Shown here piece after piece: positions 1 through 5,060 of a stretch of DNA of 5,060 nucleotides. The stretch's first letter is position 1. Each line of letters begins with the position of its first letter. The notes beneath the pieces were generated by a model. It made no database searches. It saw nothing but the letters and a program-made list of their open reading frames with translations, and was not told the origin of the DNA. Location: positions 1 to 5,060 of the forward strand of contig JAEXPB010000547.1 of NCBI GenBank assembly GCA_023438965.1, read 5' to 3'. The DNA comes from Bacillota bacterium. Lineage in GTDB: Bacteria; Bacillota; Clostridia; Saccharofermentanales; UBA5734. A program made the translations under genes and the position numbers.

Positions 1-836
1 CCGTAGCCCTGCACATTATTGCCGAAGCGCAGCAGGCCGGCGGTACTGCTGCTTTCATTGACGCTGAGCATGCCCTGGATCCCAACTATGCGGCGAAACT
101 GGGCGTGGATATCGATAACCTGATCGTATCGCAGCCGGACACCGGTGAACAGGCACTGGAAATAACCGAGGCCCTGGTTCGCAGCGGTGCGATCGATGTC
201 ATCGTCGTGGACTCGGTTGCGGCGCTGGTGCCGAAAGCAGAAATTGACGGGGAGATGGGCGATGCGCATGTCGGCCTGCAGGCTCGACTGATGTCGCAGG
301 CTTTGCGTAAACTGGCTGGCGTGATCAGCAAGTCCAGCACCGTAGCCATCTTTATCAACCAGTTGCGCGAGAAAGTGGGCATCATGTTCGGCAATCCGGA
401 AACGACACCCGGCGGCCGCGCCTTGAAATTCTACGCCTCGGTTCGTCTGGACGTCCGTAAAACAGAGACCCTGCGCAACGGCACCGACATAGTCGGCAGC
501 CGCACCAAAGTCAAGGTCGTTAAGAACAAGGTGGCGCCGCCGTTTAAAGAGGCGGAATTCGACATCATCTATGGAGAAGGCATTTCCAAGGAAGGCTGCA
601 TTCTTGACCTGGCAGTCAATATGGATCTGGTGGAGAAGAGCGGCGCCTGGTTTTCCTATAAAGGGCAGCGCATAGGCCAGGGGCGTGACAATGCCCGGAT
701 CTACCTGAAGAACAATATTGAGATCCGGAATGAGATTGACCAGAAGATCCGGGCTTCTTTCGGCAATAATCCGCCGACCGGCGCTGTATCTGAGGACGAA
801 GGCAATGAAGAAGATATCCTCGGACTCAATCTCTGA
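1..836 (+). CDS. recA: RecA recombinase, 5' end missing
   Basis: RecA is the ATP-dependent DNA strand-exchange protein of homologous recombination, and it also triggers LexA self-cleavage in the SOS response. The reading frame is open from base 3 (bases 1-2 finish a codon) to the TGA at 834-836, giving 277 visible residues. By alignment with E. coli RecA from memory, the first whole codon is residue 75, so the N-terminal domain and the Walker A loop (66-73) lie just outside. Visible landmarks are [10 protein letters not shown] with the catalytic Glu96 (codon 66-68), [10 protein letters not shown] (Walker B), [10 protein letters not shown] (loop L1), [20 protein letters not shown] (loop L2), [19 protein letters not shown], and [19 protein letters not shown]. 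The tail is acidic ([10 protein letters not shown]), as is usual for the regulatory C-terminus. The implied full length of about 351 residues is normal. The last 32 nt overlap recX. No sign of damage is seen; the truncation is only the window edge. Confidence 0.98.
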   Translation, partial: VALHIIAEAQQAGGTAAFIDAEHALDPNYAAKLGVDIDNLIVSQPDTGEQALEITEALVRSGAIDVIVVDSVAALVPKAEIDGEMGDAHVGLQARLMSQALRKLAGVISKSSTVAIFINQLREKVGIMFGNPETTPGGRALKFYASVRLDVRKTETLRNGTDIVGSRTKVKVVKNKVAPPFKEAEFDIIYGEGISKEGCILDLAVNMDLVEKSGAWFSYKGQRIGQGRDNARIYLKNNIEIRNEIDQKIRASFGNNPPTGAVSEDEGNEEDILGLNL

Positions 837-1401
837 TTATCTGCCGCCGGAAGACAAGGCTCTGGCCGGACAGATCCAGGCTGGCCGGATTGCCATCATA
901 TCCTGGCTGGGCCTCGGTCGCCGGCCTTCCGGCCAGGTGGCCAATCGACTGCGTCAGCAAGGTTTTAGCGATACTGTTGTTACAGCCGTAATGGCTTCCT
1001 TGCGGGATGATGGCTATTTGGATGATGTAGCGATTGCCAAACGACTGGCTCGCCAGCACCAAGGCCGCCAGGCTGAATCGCGCGCTGCGTTAGACTTGCG
1101 CATGCAACGGCTGGGCTTGACCGCAGAGGCGATATCAGCGGCTCTTCCGGATGAAGCCGCTGATCTTAAGTCGGCCGTTGATTTACTCGGCAGCCGGTTT
1201 GGCTTCCGGATGGAGCAATTACGCCAACGACAGGATGCAGAAGCCAACGCTGCTGACCAGAAGCTGGAACAGGACACCAGACTTCTATGGCAGAAAGCCG
1301 GACGCTTTCTGGCTGGACGCGGCTATAGCCGGCTCATCATCAACCGGGCCTTAACAGAATTTCTGCCGGGCATTGACAGCGACAGCCTGGATCAGGCATG
1401 A
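805..1401 (+). CDS. recX: RecX regulatory protein
   Basis: RecX binds RecA filaments and modulates (usually limits) RecA activity in the cytoplasm. The 198-residue product shows the family's tandem three-helix pattern. Repeat 1 is at about residues 27-75 ([25 protein letters not shown]... ending DDGYLDD, the best conserved motif). Repeat 2 is at about 76-115, and a third repeat at about 157-187 ([20 protein letters not shown]...). The ATG at 805 is chosen because GAGG at 792-795 lies 9 nt upstream and the protein then begins shortly before the first repeat. In-frame ATGs at 718 and 730 would add an unrelated basic segment deep inside recA, and the next GTG downstream would cut into repeat 1. 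The start lies inside the last codons of recA, a 32-nt overlap, which suggests translational coupling. Sequence conservation in RecX is low, so the identification rests on the motif pattern plus the position after recA. Confidence 0.9.
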   Translation: MKKISSDSISDYLPPEDKALAGQIQAGRIAIISWLGLGRRPSGQVANRLRQQGFSDTVVTAVMASLRDDGYLDDVAIAKRLARQHQGRQAESRAALDLRMQRLGLTAEAISAALPDEAADLKSAVDLLGSRFGFRMEQLRQRQDAEANAADQKLEQDTRLLWQKAGRFLAGRGYSRLIINRALTEFLPGIDSDSLDQA

Positions 1402-1431
1402 TAAGATCTGGTTTGTTGAAATGGCTATTCG

Positions 1432-2868
1432 ATGAACAGTCACGCAACAGCCGGAAAGCGAGTGCCGAATTTGCAAATACCCGATTCCGCTTCTGAGAAC
1501 AATGTGATCAGCGAGCCGTGTCGTCGATCCGTTTATCTGCTGTCGTTGGGTTGTGCCAAGAATCTGGTTGATGCTGAATGCATGAGCCAGATTCTGACAG
1601 AGCAAGGATACCGTATTGTCGATGATCCATCTCAAGCAGAAACCTTGATTGTCAACACCTGCGGTTTTATCGAAAGTGCCAAAAGGGAAGCCATTCAAGC
1701 GATCCTGCAGATGAGTGACTTGAAACAGCCGCGCGGAAAAGCTCGTTTCCTGGTGGTTACCGGATGCCTCGCCCAACGATATGCCGCCGACATTCGCCAG
1801 GATTTGCCGGAAGTGGATGCCATTCTGGGCACCGCTGAATATGACCGGATCGCCCTGACGATCGAAAAGCTTGATCAAGGCAGCGTATCGCCGGCGGATT
1901 TGACCTGCCATGCGCATCCCGGCAGCCTGGCCCATCTGGCTGTGTCACGCCAGCCTGCTAATGCAGGGCGATATGCCTATATCAAGGTAGCCGAAGGCTG
2001 TTCCAACTGCTGTTCTTACTGCGCCATACCGGGCATCCGCGGCCCGCTGCGTTCGCGACCGATGGAGGACATCCTTGCTGAAGCGGCGCGACTCAGCCAG
2101 GCTGGCCGCGACGAGTTGATCCTGATCGCCCAGGACACAACCCGTTACGGACTGGACCTTTATCAAGAAAGAATGCTGGTCCCGCTATTGAAAGCCATTT
2201 GCCGGCTGGATACGGTCCGTTTGGTTCGGATCCTCTATGTTTATGCCGACGGATTATCTGACGACCTGATTCGGCTAATGGCCGTTGAACCCAAAATCGC
2301 CCATTATCTGGATCTGCCAATCCAGCATGCCGCGGACAGCATCTTGCGTCGGATGAATCGTCGCGACACCCGCGAAGGCTTGCGCGCAACGGTCAATCGC
2401 TTGCGGACCGCCATGCCGGACATCATTCTGCGAACCACGGTCCTGGTCGGCTTTCCCGGTGAAACCGATGCGGAATTTGCTGAATTGCTGGATTTTCTGT
2501 CAGAAATTCAATTCGAGCGGCTGGGCTGCTTTGTCTTTTCACCGGAAGAAGGCACACCGGCGTACAAAATGAGGCCGCGCGTCCGAAAAGCTGTCGCCAG
2601 GCAACGCCAGGAGGCAGTCATGGCTCTGCAGAAACAAATATCCGCTGCGGCTAATCGGCGTCGCATCGGTCAAACCGTCCAGGTCACTCTTGAAAGTGTT
2701 GATGAGAGTGGTATATTTTACATAGGCCGCAGTTATGGTGAAGCTCCCGAAGTCGATCCGGACATCTATGTCGCCGGAACCACGGAGTATTTGTCCGTTG
2801 GCCAGACCTGTCCGGTTCGCCTGATAGATGCCGGGGACTACGATATGACTGGAGTGACTGCACTGTGA
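1432..2868 (+). CDS. rimO: Ribosomal protein S12 methylthiotransferase RimO
   Basis: RimO is a radical SAM enzyme that adds a methylthio group to the beta-carbon of a conserved aspartate in ribosomal protein S12. All three domains are visible in the 478-residue product. The N-terminal methylthiotransferase domain carries the auxiliary-cluster cysteines Cys41 (SLGCAKNLVDAE), Cys77 (NTCGFIESAK) and Cys112 (TGCLAQRYA). The radical SAM core carries Cys190, Cys194 and Cys197 in EGCSNCCSYCAIPGIRG, with an additional Cys193. The C-terminal TRAM domain (about 411-478) has the RimO-type YIGRSYGEAPEVD. SLGCAKNLVD and the TRAM sequence favour RimO over the tRNA enzyme MiaB. The start is uncertain: the ATG at 1432 has no clear Shine-Dalgarno sequence and adds about 33 residues before the conserved VYLLSLGC. 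GTG codons at 1462 and 1504 are alternatives, the latter giving 454 residues, closer to the usual length. It follows recX by 30 nt and overlaps pgsA by 4 nt. Confidence 0.95.
   Translation: MNSHATAGKRVPNLQIPDSASENNVISEPCRRSVYLLSLGCAKNLVDAECMSQILTEQGYRIVDDPSQAETLIVNTCGFIESAKREAIQAILQMSDLKQPRGKARFLVVTGCLAQRYAADIRQDLPEVDAILGTAEYDRIALTIEKLDQGSVSPADLTCHAHPGSLAHLAVSRQPANAGRYAYIKVAEGCSNCCSYCAIPGIRGPLRSRPMEDILAEAARLSQAGRDELILIAQDTTRYGLDLYQERMLVPLLKAICRLDTVRLVRILYVYADGLSDDLIRLMAVEPKIAHYLDLPIQHAADSILRRMNRRDTREGLRATVNRLRTAMPDIILRTTVLVGFPGETDAEFAELLDFLSEIQFERLGCFVFSPEEGTPAYKMRPRVRKAVARQRQEAVMALQKQISAAANRRRIGQTVQVTLESVDESGIFYIGRSYGEAPEVDPDIYVAGTTEYLSVGQTCPVRLIDAGDYDMTGVTAL
2851..2854 (+). promoter_or_regulatory. 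Ribosome binding site of pgsA
   Basis: GGAG lies 10 nt before the GTG at 2865, inside the final codons of rimO. It supports the GTG start and the GTGA stop-start overlap with rimO, a layout typical of translational coupling. Confidence 0.6.
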
Positions 2869-3464
2869 ATCTGCCGAATAAATTGACCTTGGCGCGTATC
2901 CTGCTCGTTCCGTTGATCCTGGTTTTCATGCTGCCATTGCCGGACAGGCTTATATTTGCAGGTTGGAATTCTTTCATCAATCAGTTTGGTCAATTGATCG
3001 CTCTTTCCCTTTTTATCATCGCCTCGCTGACCGATCTATATGACGGCCGAATTGCCCGCAGCCGCAACCTGATTACCAACTTGGGCAAATTTCTCGACCC
3101 GATTGCCGACAAGATGCTGGTCATTTCGGTTTTAATCGCTCTGGTGCAACTAGGCAGAGTAAGCGCCCTGGTGGCTATTATCGTCACTATAAGAGAATTC
3201 ATCGTGACTGGCATTCGTTTGGCGGCTTCGGACAAAGGGGTGGTCATAGCGGCCGGTCAGCTGGGCAAAGCCAAGACAGTGACCCAGATTGTCGCCATCT
3301 GCATCATTCTGGGTGAAAACACGCTTGCGCTGCTGTTCGGATGGCTTGTTCCGGCCAGCTGGATTATTATCCTTGGTGATGCGGCCATGGCCATTGCAGT
3401 CATCATGACCCTGGTTTCGGGGGCGGATTACCTGGTCAAGAACCTTTCTTACCTGAAAGAATGA
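2865..3464 (+). CDS. pgsA: CDP-diacylglycerol--glycerol-3-phosphate 3-phosphatidyltransferase
   Basis: This membrane enzyme makes phosphatidylglycerol phosphate and CMP from CDP-diacylglycerol and glycerol 3-phosphate, the committed step to phosphatidylglycerol and cardiolipin. The 199-residue product has the complete CDP-alcohol phosphotransferase motif at residues 57-82: D57, D60-G61, A64-R65, G74, D78 and D82 fit DX2DGX2ARX8GX3DX3D exactly. The PgsA-type block REFIVTGIRLAASDKGVV followed by GQLGKAKTVTQ (about 110-141) separates it from phosphatidylserine synthase and other family members. Hydrophobic stretches at about 7-25, 42-56, 84-107, 139-159 and 163-185 are probable membrane segments. 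The length is normal for the family. The start is the GTG at 2865, which shares GTGA with the rimO stop; the next residues NLPNKLTLARI are the expected N-terminus. No terminator is visible after its stop codon before the acpP promoter. Confidence 0.96.
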   Translation: MNLPNKLTLARILLVPLILVFMLPLPDRLIFAGWNSFINQFGQLIALSLFIIASLTDLYDGRIARSRNLITNLGKFLDPIADKMLVISVLIALVQLGRVSALVAIIVTIREFIVTGIRLAASDKGVVIAAGQLGKAKTVTQIVAICIILGENTLALLFGWLVPASWIIILGDAAMAIAVIMTLVSGADYLVKNLSYLKE

Positions 3465-3493
3465 ATGAATGATTAATTTATTGCTCTTGCATC

Positions 3494-3522
3494 TTGACAA
3501 AGCCTTGATTATCAAATAAAAC
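3494..3522 (+). promoter_or_regulatory. Probable sigma-A type promoter of acpP
   Basis: A perfect -35 box TTGACA (3494-3499) is followed after 17 nt by TAAAAC (3517-3522), a 4-of-6 match to TATAAT. The stretch is clearly more AT-rich than the flanking genes. The start point would be near 3529, giving a leader of about 58 nt before acpP. TATGTT at 3523-3528 is another possible -10 but the spacing of 23 nt is too long. The -35 is convincing; the exact -10 is inferred. Confidence 0.65.
3504..3516. promoter_or_regulatory. FabT-like operator candidate in the acpP promoter
   Basis: TTGAT-T-ATCAA at 3505-3515 is a perfect dyad centred on 3510, inside the spacer between the -35 and -10 boxes of the acpP promoter. 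It agrees at 13 of 16 defined positions (3502-3518) with the FabT operator ANTTTGATTATCAAATT as I remember it from streptococci. FabT is a MarR-family repressor of fatty acid synthesis genes whose DNA binding is helped by acyl-ACP. A protein bound here would block RNA polymerase. No regulator gene lies in the window, so the assignment rests on motif and location only. Confidence 0.5.
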
Positions 3523-3533
3523 TATGTTATGTC

Positions 3534-3550
3534 TTGGCCAAGTAGGCCGA
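3534..3550 (+). other. Short hairpin near the 5' end of the acpP transcript
   Basis: TTGGCC (3534-3539) can pair with GGCCGA (3545-3550) across a 5-nt AAGTA loop, giving six pairs including one G-U. If transcription starts near 3529 the stem would begin about five nucleotides from the RNA 5' end, where such stems often protect mRNA from decay. The same bases contain the 10-bp palindrome CTTGGCCAAG (3533-3542), so a DNA-level site is an alternative reading. Confidence 0.3.
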
Positions 3551-3572
3551 ACATCCAACGTGCTTACATTAC

Positions 3573-3578
3573 AGGAGG
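3573..3578 (+). promoter_or_regulatory. Strong ribosome binding site of acpP
   Basis: AGGAGG ends 8 nt before the ATG at 3587. It is the best Shine-Dalgarno sequence in the window and decides the acpP start over an upstream in-frame ATG at 3524 that would sit at or before the transcription start. Confidence 0.9.
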
Positions 3579-3586
3579 TAAACTGC

Positions 3587-3826
3587 ATGTCAACGGATAG
3601 TATTTTTGAGAGTGTCCAGAACATTTTAGTCGAACAACTCGGAGTTGACGCCGACATCATCACCATGGAGTCCAATTTCATTGATGACCTCAACGCCGAT
3701 TCGCTGGATATTGTTGAGCTGGTCATGGCAATGGAACAGGAATTCGGAATCTCGATTCCTGATGAGGAAGCCGAGCGCATCAAGACAGTCGGCGACGCAG
3801 TGGAATTCATCAAAGCCAGCACCTGA
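3587..3826 (+). CDS. acpP: Acyl carrier protein
   Basis: The 79-residue acidic protein carries growing fatty acyl chains as thioesters on a 4'-phosphopantetheine arm and is also the acyl donor for phospholipid acyltransferases. The attachment site is Ser39 in [20 protein letters not shown], the standard motif of helix II. The last part, [21 protein letters not shown], is the conserved helix III-IV region. Length is normal for a type II ACP. The ATG at 3587 is fixed by the AGGAGG box 8 nt upstream. The gene has its own promoter and is closed by an intrinsic terminator 5 nt after its stop, so it can be made as a short abundant mRNA, as fits one of the most abundant cell proteins. The fatty acid genes that precede acpP in B. 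subtilis (plsX, fabD, fabG) are absent here, with pgsA upstream instead. A FabT-like dyad in the promoter suggests lipid-responsive control (inference). Confidence 0.97.
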   Translation: MSTDSIFESVQNILVEQLGVDADIITMESNFIDDLNADSLDIVELVMAMEQEFGISIPDEEAERIKTVGDAVEFIKAST

Positions 3827-3831
3827 TCTCC

Positions 3832-3855
3832 AAGCCCCGTCAGGGGCTTTTTTTT
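3832..3855 (+). terminator. Intrinsic terminator after acpP
   Basis: AAGCCCC (3832-3838) pairs with GGGGCTT (3843-3849) around a GTCA loop, a seven-pair stem with a GC-rich core. The run of eight T begins in the stem end at 3848 and finishes at 3855. It sits 5 nt after the acpP stop and 5 nt before the rnc Shine-Dalgarno sequence, so it should separate acpP from rnc with partial read-through. Confidence 0.9.
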
Positions 3856-3872
3856 CGCCAGGGAGGCGTGGC
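3856..3872 (+). promoter_or_regulatory. rnc ribosome binding site inside a small foldable element
   Basis: GGGAGG (3861-3866) lies 7 nt before the ATG at 3874 and only 1 nt before the in-frame GTG at 3868, so it decides for the ATG. The site is enclosed by two mutually exclusive short stems: CGCC (3856-3859) with GGCG (3865-3868), which would pair the end of the Shine-Dalgarno sequence, or GCCA (3857-3860) with TGGC (3869-3872), which would leave it in an 8-nt loop. The ribosome binding site is well supported; a regulatory role of the folding is speculative. Confidence 0.7.
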
Positions 3873-3873
3873 C

Positions 3874-4626
3874 ATGTCCGCTTTGCCGCTGGCCTTCCGT
3901 CAGCTTGAGAATCGCCTTGGTCATGTATTTCATGACCAGGCGCTGCTGAGGGAGGCTCTGACACATTCAACCTATGCTTACGAGCATCGCCCAGATGAAC
4001 TGACCAGCAATGAACGGCTGGAGTTTCTGGGCGATGCTGTTCTGGATCTGGCGGTCGGTGACCGCTTGTTTGCCGATCCGGCCGGTTATGCCGAGGGCTA
4101 CATGACCAAGATCCGCGCCATGGTGGTTTGTGAAAATACGCTCGCCAGTTTGGCCCGCCGGCTGGGGATCGGTGAATTGCTGTCTCTGGGCCGCGGTGAA
4201 GAGGCTACCGGCGGCCGGGAAAAGAACTCCAATTTGGCTAATGCCATGGAAGCTTTGTTTGGCGCCATTTATCTGGACGCCGGATTTGACAAGATCCGCC
4301 GGGTGATTCTGCAGCTGCTGGACCGGCCAATTCAAGAAGCTCTGGCCGGCTCGATCATCCATGATTACAAAAGCCGCCTGCTGGAATGGGCGCAAGGCAT
4401 GCGCAGCGGCAGTTCCGTGCGTTTCCGGATTCTGGATGAACAGGGACCGGATCATGATCGCCATTTTACCGCCGGCGTCTTTCTGGATGACCAATTGATT
4501 GCCAGCGGCAGCGGCAACAGCAAAAAGGAAGCCGAACAGCAGGCTGCCCGCCTGGCACTCCTGGCCTTGCCGGGGACGGCTGGACCGGAAGGCAATCCGA
4601 CTGACAATCTGCCGGCAAACCCCTGA
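3874..4626 (+). CDS. rnc: Ribonuclease III
   Basis: RNase III cuts double-stranded RNA, matures 16S and 23S rRNA precursors and degrades structured mRNAs. The 250-residue product has an N-terminal catalytic domain with the signature [14 protein letters not shown] (residues 46-59; E47, E50 and D54 match E. coli E38, E41 and D45). The second metal-site segment is [17 protein letters not shown], with E126 matching E. coli E117. At the place of E. coli D114 this protein has Asn123 (codon 4240-4242), a deviation from the textbook catalytic set. A C-terminal dsRNA-binding domain spans about 163-232, with [12 protein letters not shown] at its start and the [13 protein letters not shown] helix at its end. 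A short Pro/Gly-rich tail follows. The start is the ATG at 3874, set by GGGAGG 7 nt before it. It follows the acpP terminator directly, with no room for a promoter in between, so it is probably expressed by read-through or from a promoter inside acpP. smc follows after a 109-nt gap. Confidence 0.96.
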   Translation: MSALPLAFRQLENRLGHVFHDQALLREALTHSTYAYEHRPDELTSNERLEFLGDAVLDLAVGDRLFADPAGYAEGYMTKIRAMVVCENTLASLARRLGIGELLSLGRGEEATGGREKNSNLANAMEALFGAIYLDAGFDKIRRVILQLLDRPIQEALAGSIIHDYKSRLLEWAQGMRSGSSVRFRILDEQGPDHDRHFTAGVFLDDQLIASGSGNSKKEAEQQAARLALLALPGTAGPEGNPTDNLPANP

Positions 4627-4656
4627 TTCTGACCATTCTGCTACGCTCCCGCGATG

Positions 4657-4665
4657 TGGTATAAT
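4657..4665 (+). promoter_or_regulatory. Extended -10 promoter of smc
   Basis: TGG-TATAAT is a perfect extended -10 element (TG at 4657-4658, TATAAT 4660-4665). The -35 region at 16-18 nt spacing has no good TTGACA match, as is common for extended -10 promoters. Transcription should begin near 4672, giving a leader of about 64 nt. It lets smc be expressed separately from rnc. The leader contains CCGGC-TCC-GCCGG (4687-4699), a small stem without a T-run. Confidence 0.75.
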
Positions 4666-4723
4666 AGAAGGAATTCTGGTCTGGAACCGGCTCCGCCGGG
4701 TCCGGCAGACGATATTAAGCACC

Positions 4724-4729
4724 GGGGGA
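4724..4729 (+). promoter_or_regulatory. Probable ribosome binding site of smc
   Basis: GGGGGA ends 6 nt before the ATG at 4736. It is an imperfect Shine-Dalgarno sequence, but it is the only purine-rich stretch at the right distance, and the start is confirmed by the family N-terminus beginning right at this ATG. Confidence 0.55.
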
Positions 4730-4735
4730 CGCTTC

Positions 4736-5060
4736 ATGCATCTGAAGGCTCTGGAAATCCAAGGCTTTAAATCTTTTCCCGAACGAACCGTCATCGAATT
4801 CGATAAAGGCGTGACGGCCATTATCGGCCCTAACGGCAGCGGCAAATCCAATGTTACGGATGCCATCCGCTGGGTGCTTGGCGAGCAGAGCGTCCGGACC
4901 CTGCGCGGATCCCGCATGGAGGATGTCATTTTCACCGGCACCCAATCCCGACGACCGATGAGCTATGCGGAAGTCACCATGATCATCGATAACAGCGACG
5001 GAAAACTGCCGCTGGAGTATACCGAAGTTCAAGTAACCCGCCGTCTGTACCGTTCCGGCG
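4736..5060 (+). CDS. smc: Chromosome segregation protein SMC, 3' end missing
   Basis: SMC is the ATPase that, with ScpA and ScpB, forms the bacterial condensin which loads at the origin region and organises the chromosome. The 108 visible codons are the N-terminal part of the ATPase head. The protein begins with the typical [14 protein letters not shown] and continues with the beta-strand segment [16 protein letters not shown]. The Walker A loop GPNGSGKSN is at 31-39 with the nucleotide-binding Lys37. It is followed by [20 protein letters not shown], where Arg57 matches the conserved DNA-sensing arginine of B. subtilis Smc, and by MEDVIFTGT. The family is about 1,190 residues, so some nine tenths of the gene (coiled coils, hinge, Walker B) lie beyond the window edge. 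It has its own extended -10 promoter and follows rnc, as in B. subtilis. No damage is seen in the visible part. Confidence 0.97.
   Translation, partial: MHLKALEIQGFKSFPERTVIEFDKGVTAIIGPNGSGKSNVTDAIRWVLGEQSVRTLRGSRMEDVIFTGTQSRRPMSYAEVTMIIDNSDGKLPLEYTEVQVTRRLYRSG

Noticed and set aside
718..804. Upstream in-frame ATGs (718, 730) as the recX start
   Set aside because: They would add an unrelated arginine-rich segment encoded out of frame within conserved recA sequence and lack a good ribosome binding site.
1870..1879. CTTGATCAAG palindrome resembling half of the FabT-like dyad
   Set aside because: It lies in the middle of rimO coding sequence, lacks the central base of the acpP dyad and has no promoter around it.
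1351..1935. 194-codon open frame on the - strand opposite rimO
   Set aside because: It is antisense to the conserved methylthiotransferase domain, and no family features are seen in the translation.
3461..3472. Tandem ATGA repeats at the pgsA stop
   Set aside because: Three 4-nt units in an AT-rich stretch are easily due to chance and start no useful reading frame.
3868..3870. GTG as an alternative rnc start
   Set aside because: It is only 1 nt from the Shine-Dalgarno sequence; the ATG at 3874 has the proper 7-nt spacing.
4687..4699. CCGGC-TCC-GCCGG hairpin between rnc and smc as a possible terminator
   Set aside because: Only five pairs, no following T-run, and it lies downstream of the smc promoter, where a terminator would block smc.
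3967..4941. Long open frame of 324 codons on the - strand across rnc and the start of smc
   Set aside because: It lies opposite two clear conserved genes, spans the smc promoter, and its translation shows no recognisable domain; it is a by-product of codon bias on the other strand.

Overview
The window is a stretch of bacterial core chromosome, all genes on the + strand: recA (5' end cut off) - recX - rimO - pgsA - acpP - rnc - smc (3' end cut off). The protein sequences look like Firmicutes, most likely class Clostridia. RecA has the clostridial-type central and C-terminal sequence with an acidic tail. The acyl carrier protein has the [16 protein letters not shown] core, and acpP-rnc-smc is the order seen in Firmicutes. 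Base composition in the genes is moderate (roughly half G+C by eye) and the acpP promoter is AT-rich. The genus cannot be fixed from the sequence alone.

Region 1 (1-3464) is a compact run of four genes with no visible internal terminator. recA (recombinase) overlaps recX (RecA modulator) by 32 nt. A 30-nt gap leads to rimO (methylthiotransferase for ribosomal protein S12), whose start codon is uncertain. rimO overlaps pgsA (phosphatidylglycerophosphate synthase) by 4 nt in a GTGA junction.

Region 2 (3465-3586) is the main regulatory intergenic region. It holds a TTGACA -35 box, a 17-nt spacer containing a perfect TTGAT-T-ATCAA dyad that resembles the operator of the MarR-family fatty-acid regulator FabT, a probable -10, a short hairpin at the expected 5' end of the transcript, and an AGGAGG ribosome binding site in front of acpP.

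Region 3 (3587-4626) is acpP, a strong intrinsic terminator right behind it, and rnc (RNase III). The rnc ribosome binding site begins 6 nt after the terminator's T-run, so rnc seems to be served mainly by read-through. The arrangement would give abundant short acpP mRNA and scarce rnc mRNA.

Region 4 (4627-5060) is a 109-nt gap with a near-perfect extended -10 promoter (TGG-TATAAT) and the first 108 codons of smc (chromosome condensation ATPase).

The window joins two conserved neighbourhoods: recombination, ribosome modification and phospholipid genes, and acpP-rnc-smc. Nothing here looks like a mobile element, CRISPR array or defence system. The most useful leads are the FabT-like operator at acpP, the terminator-to-RBS junction before rnc, the asparagine at a usually acidic catalytic position of RNase III, and the changed order of recA relative to rimO-pgsA.
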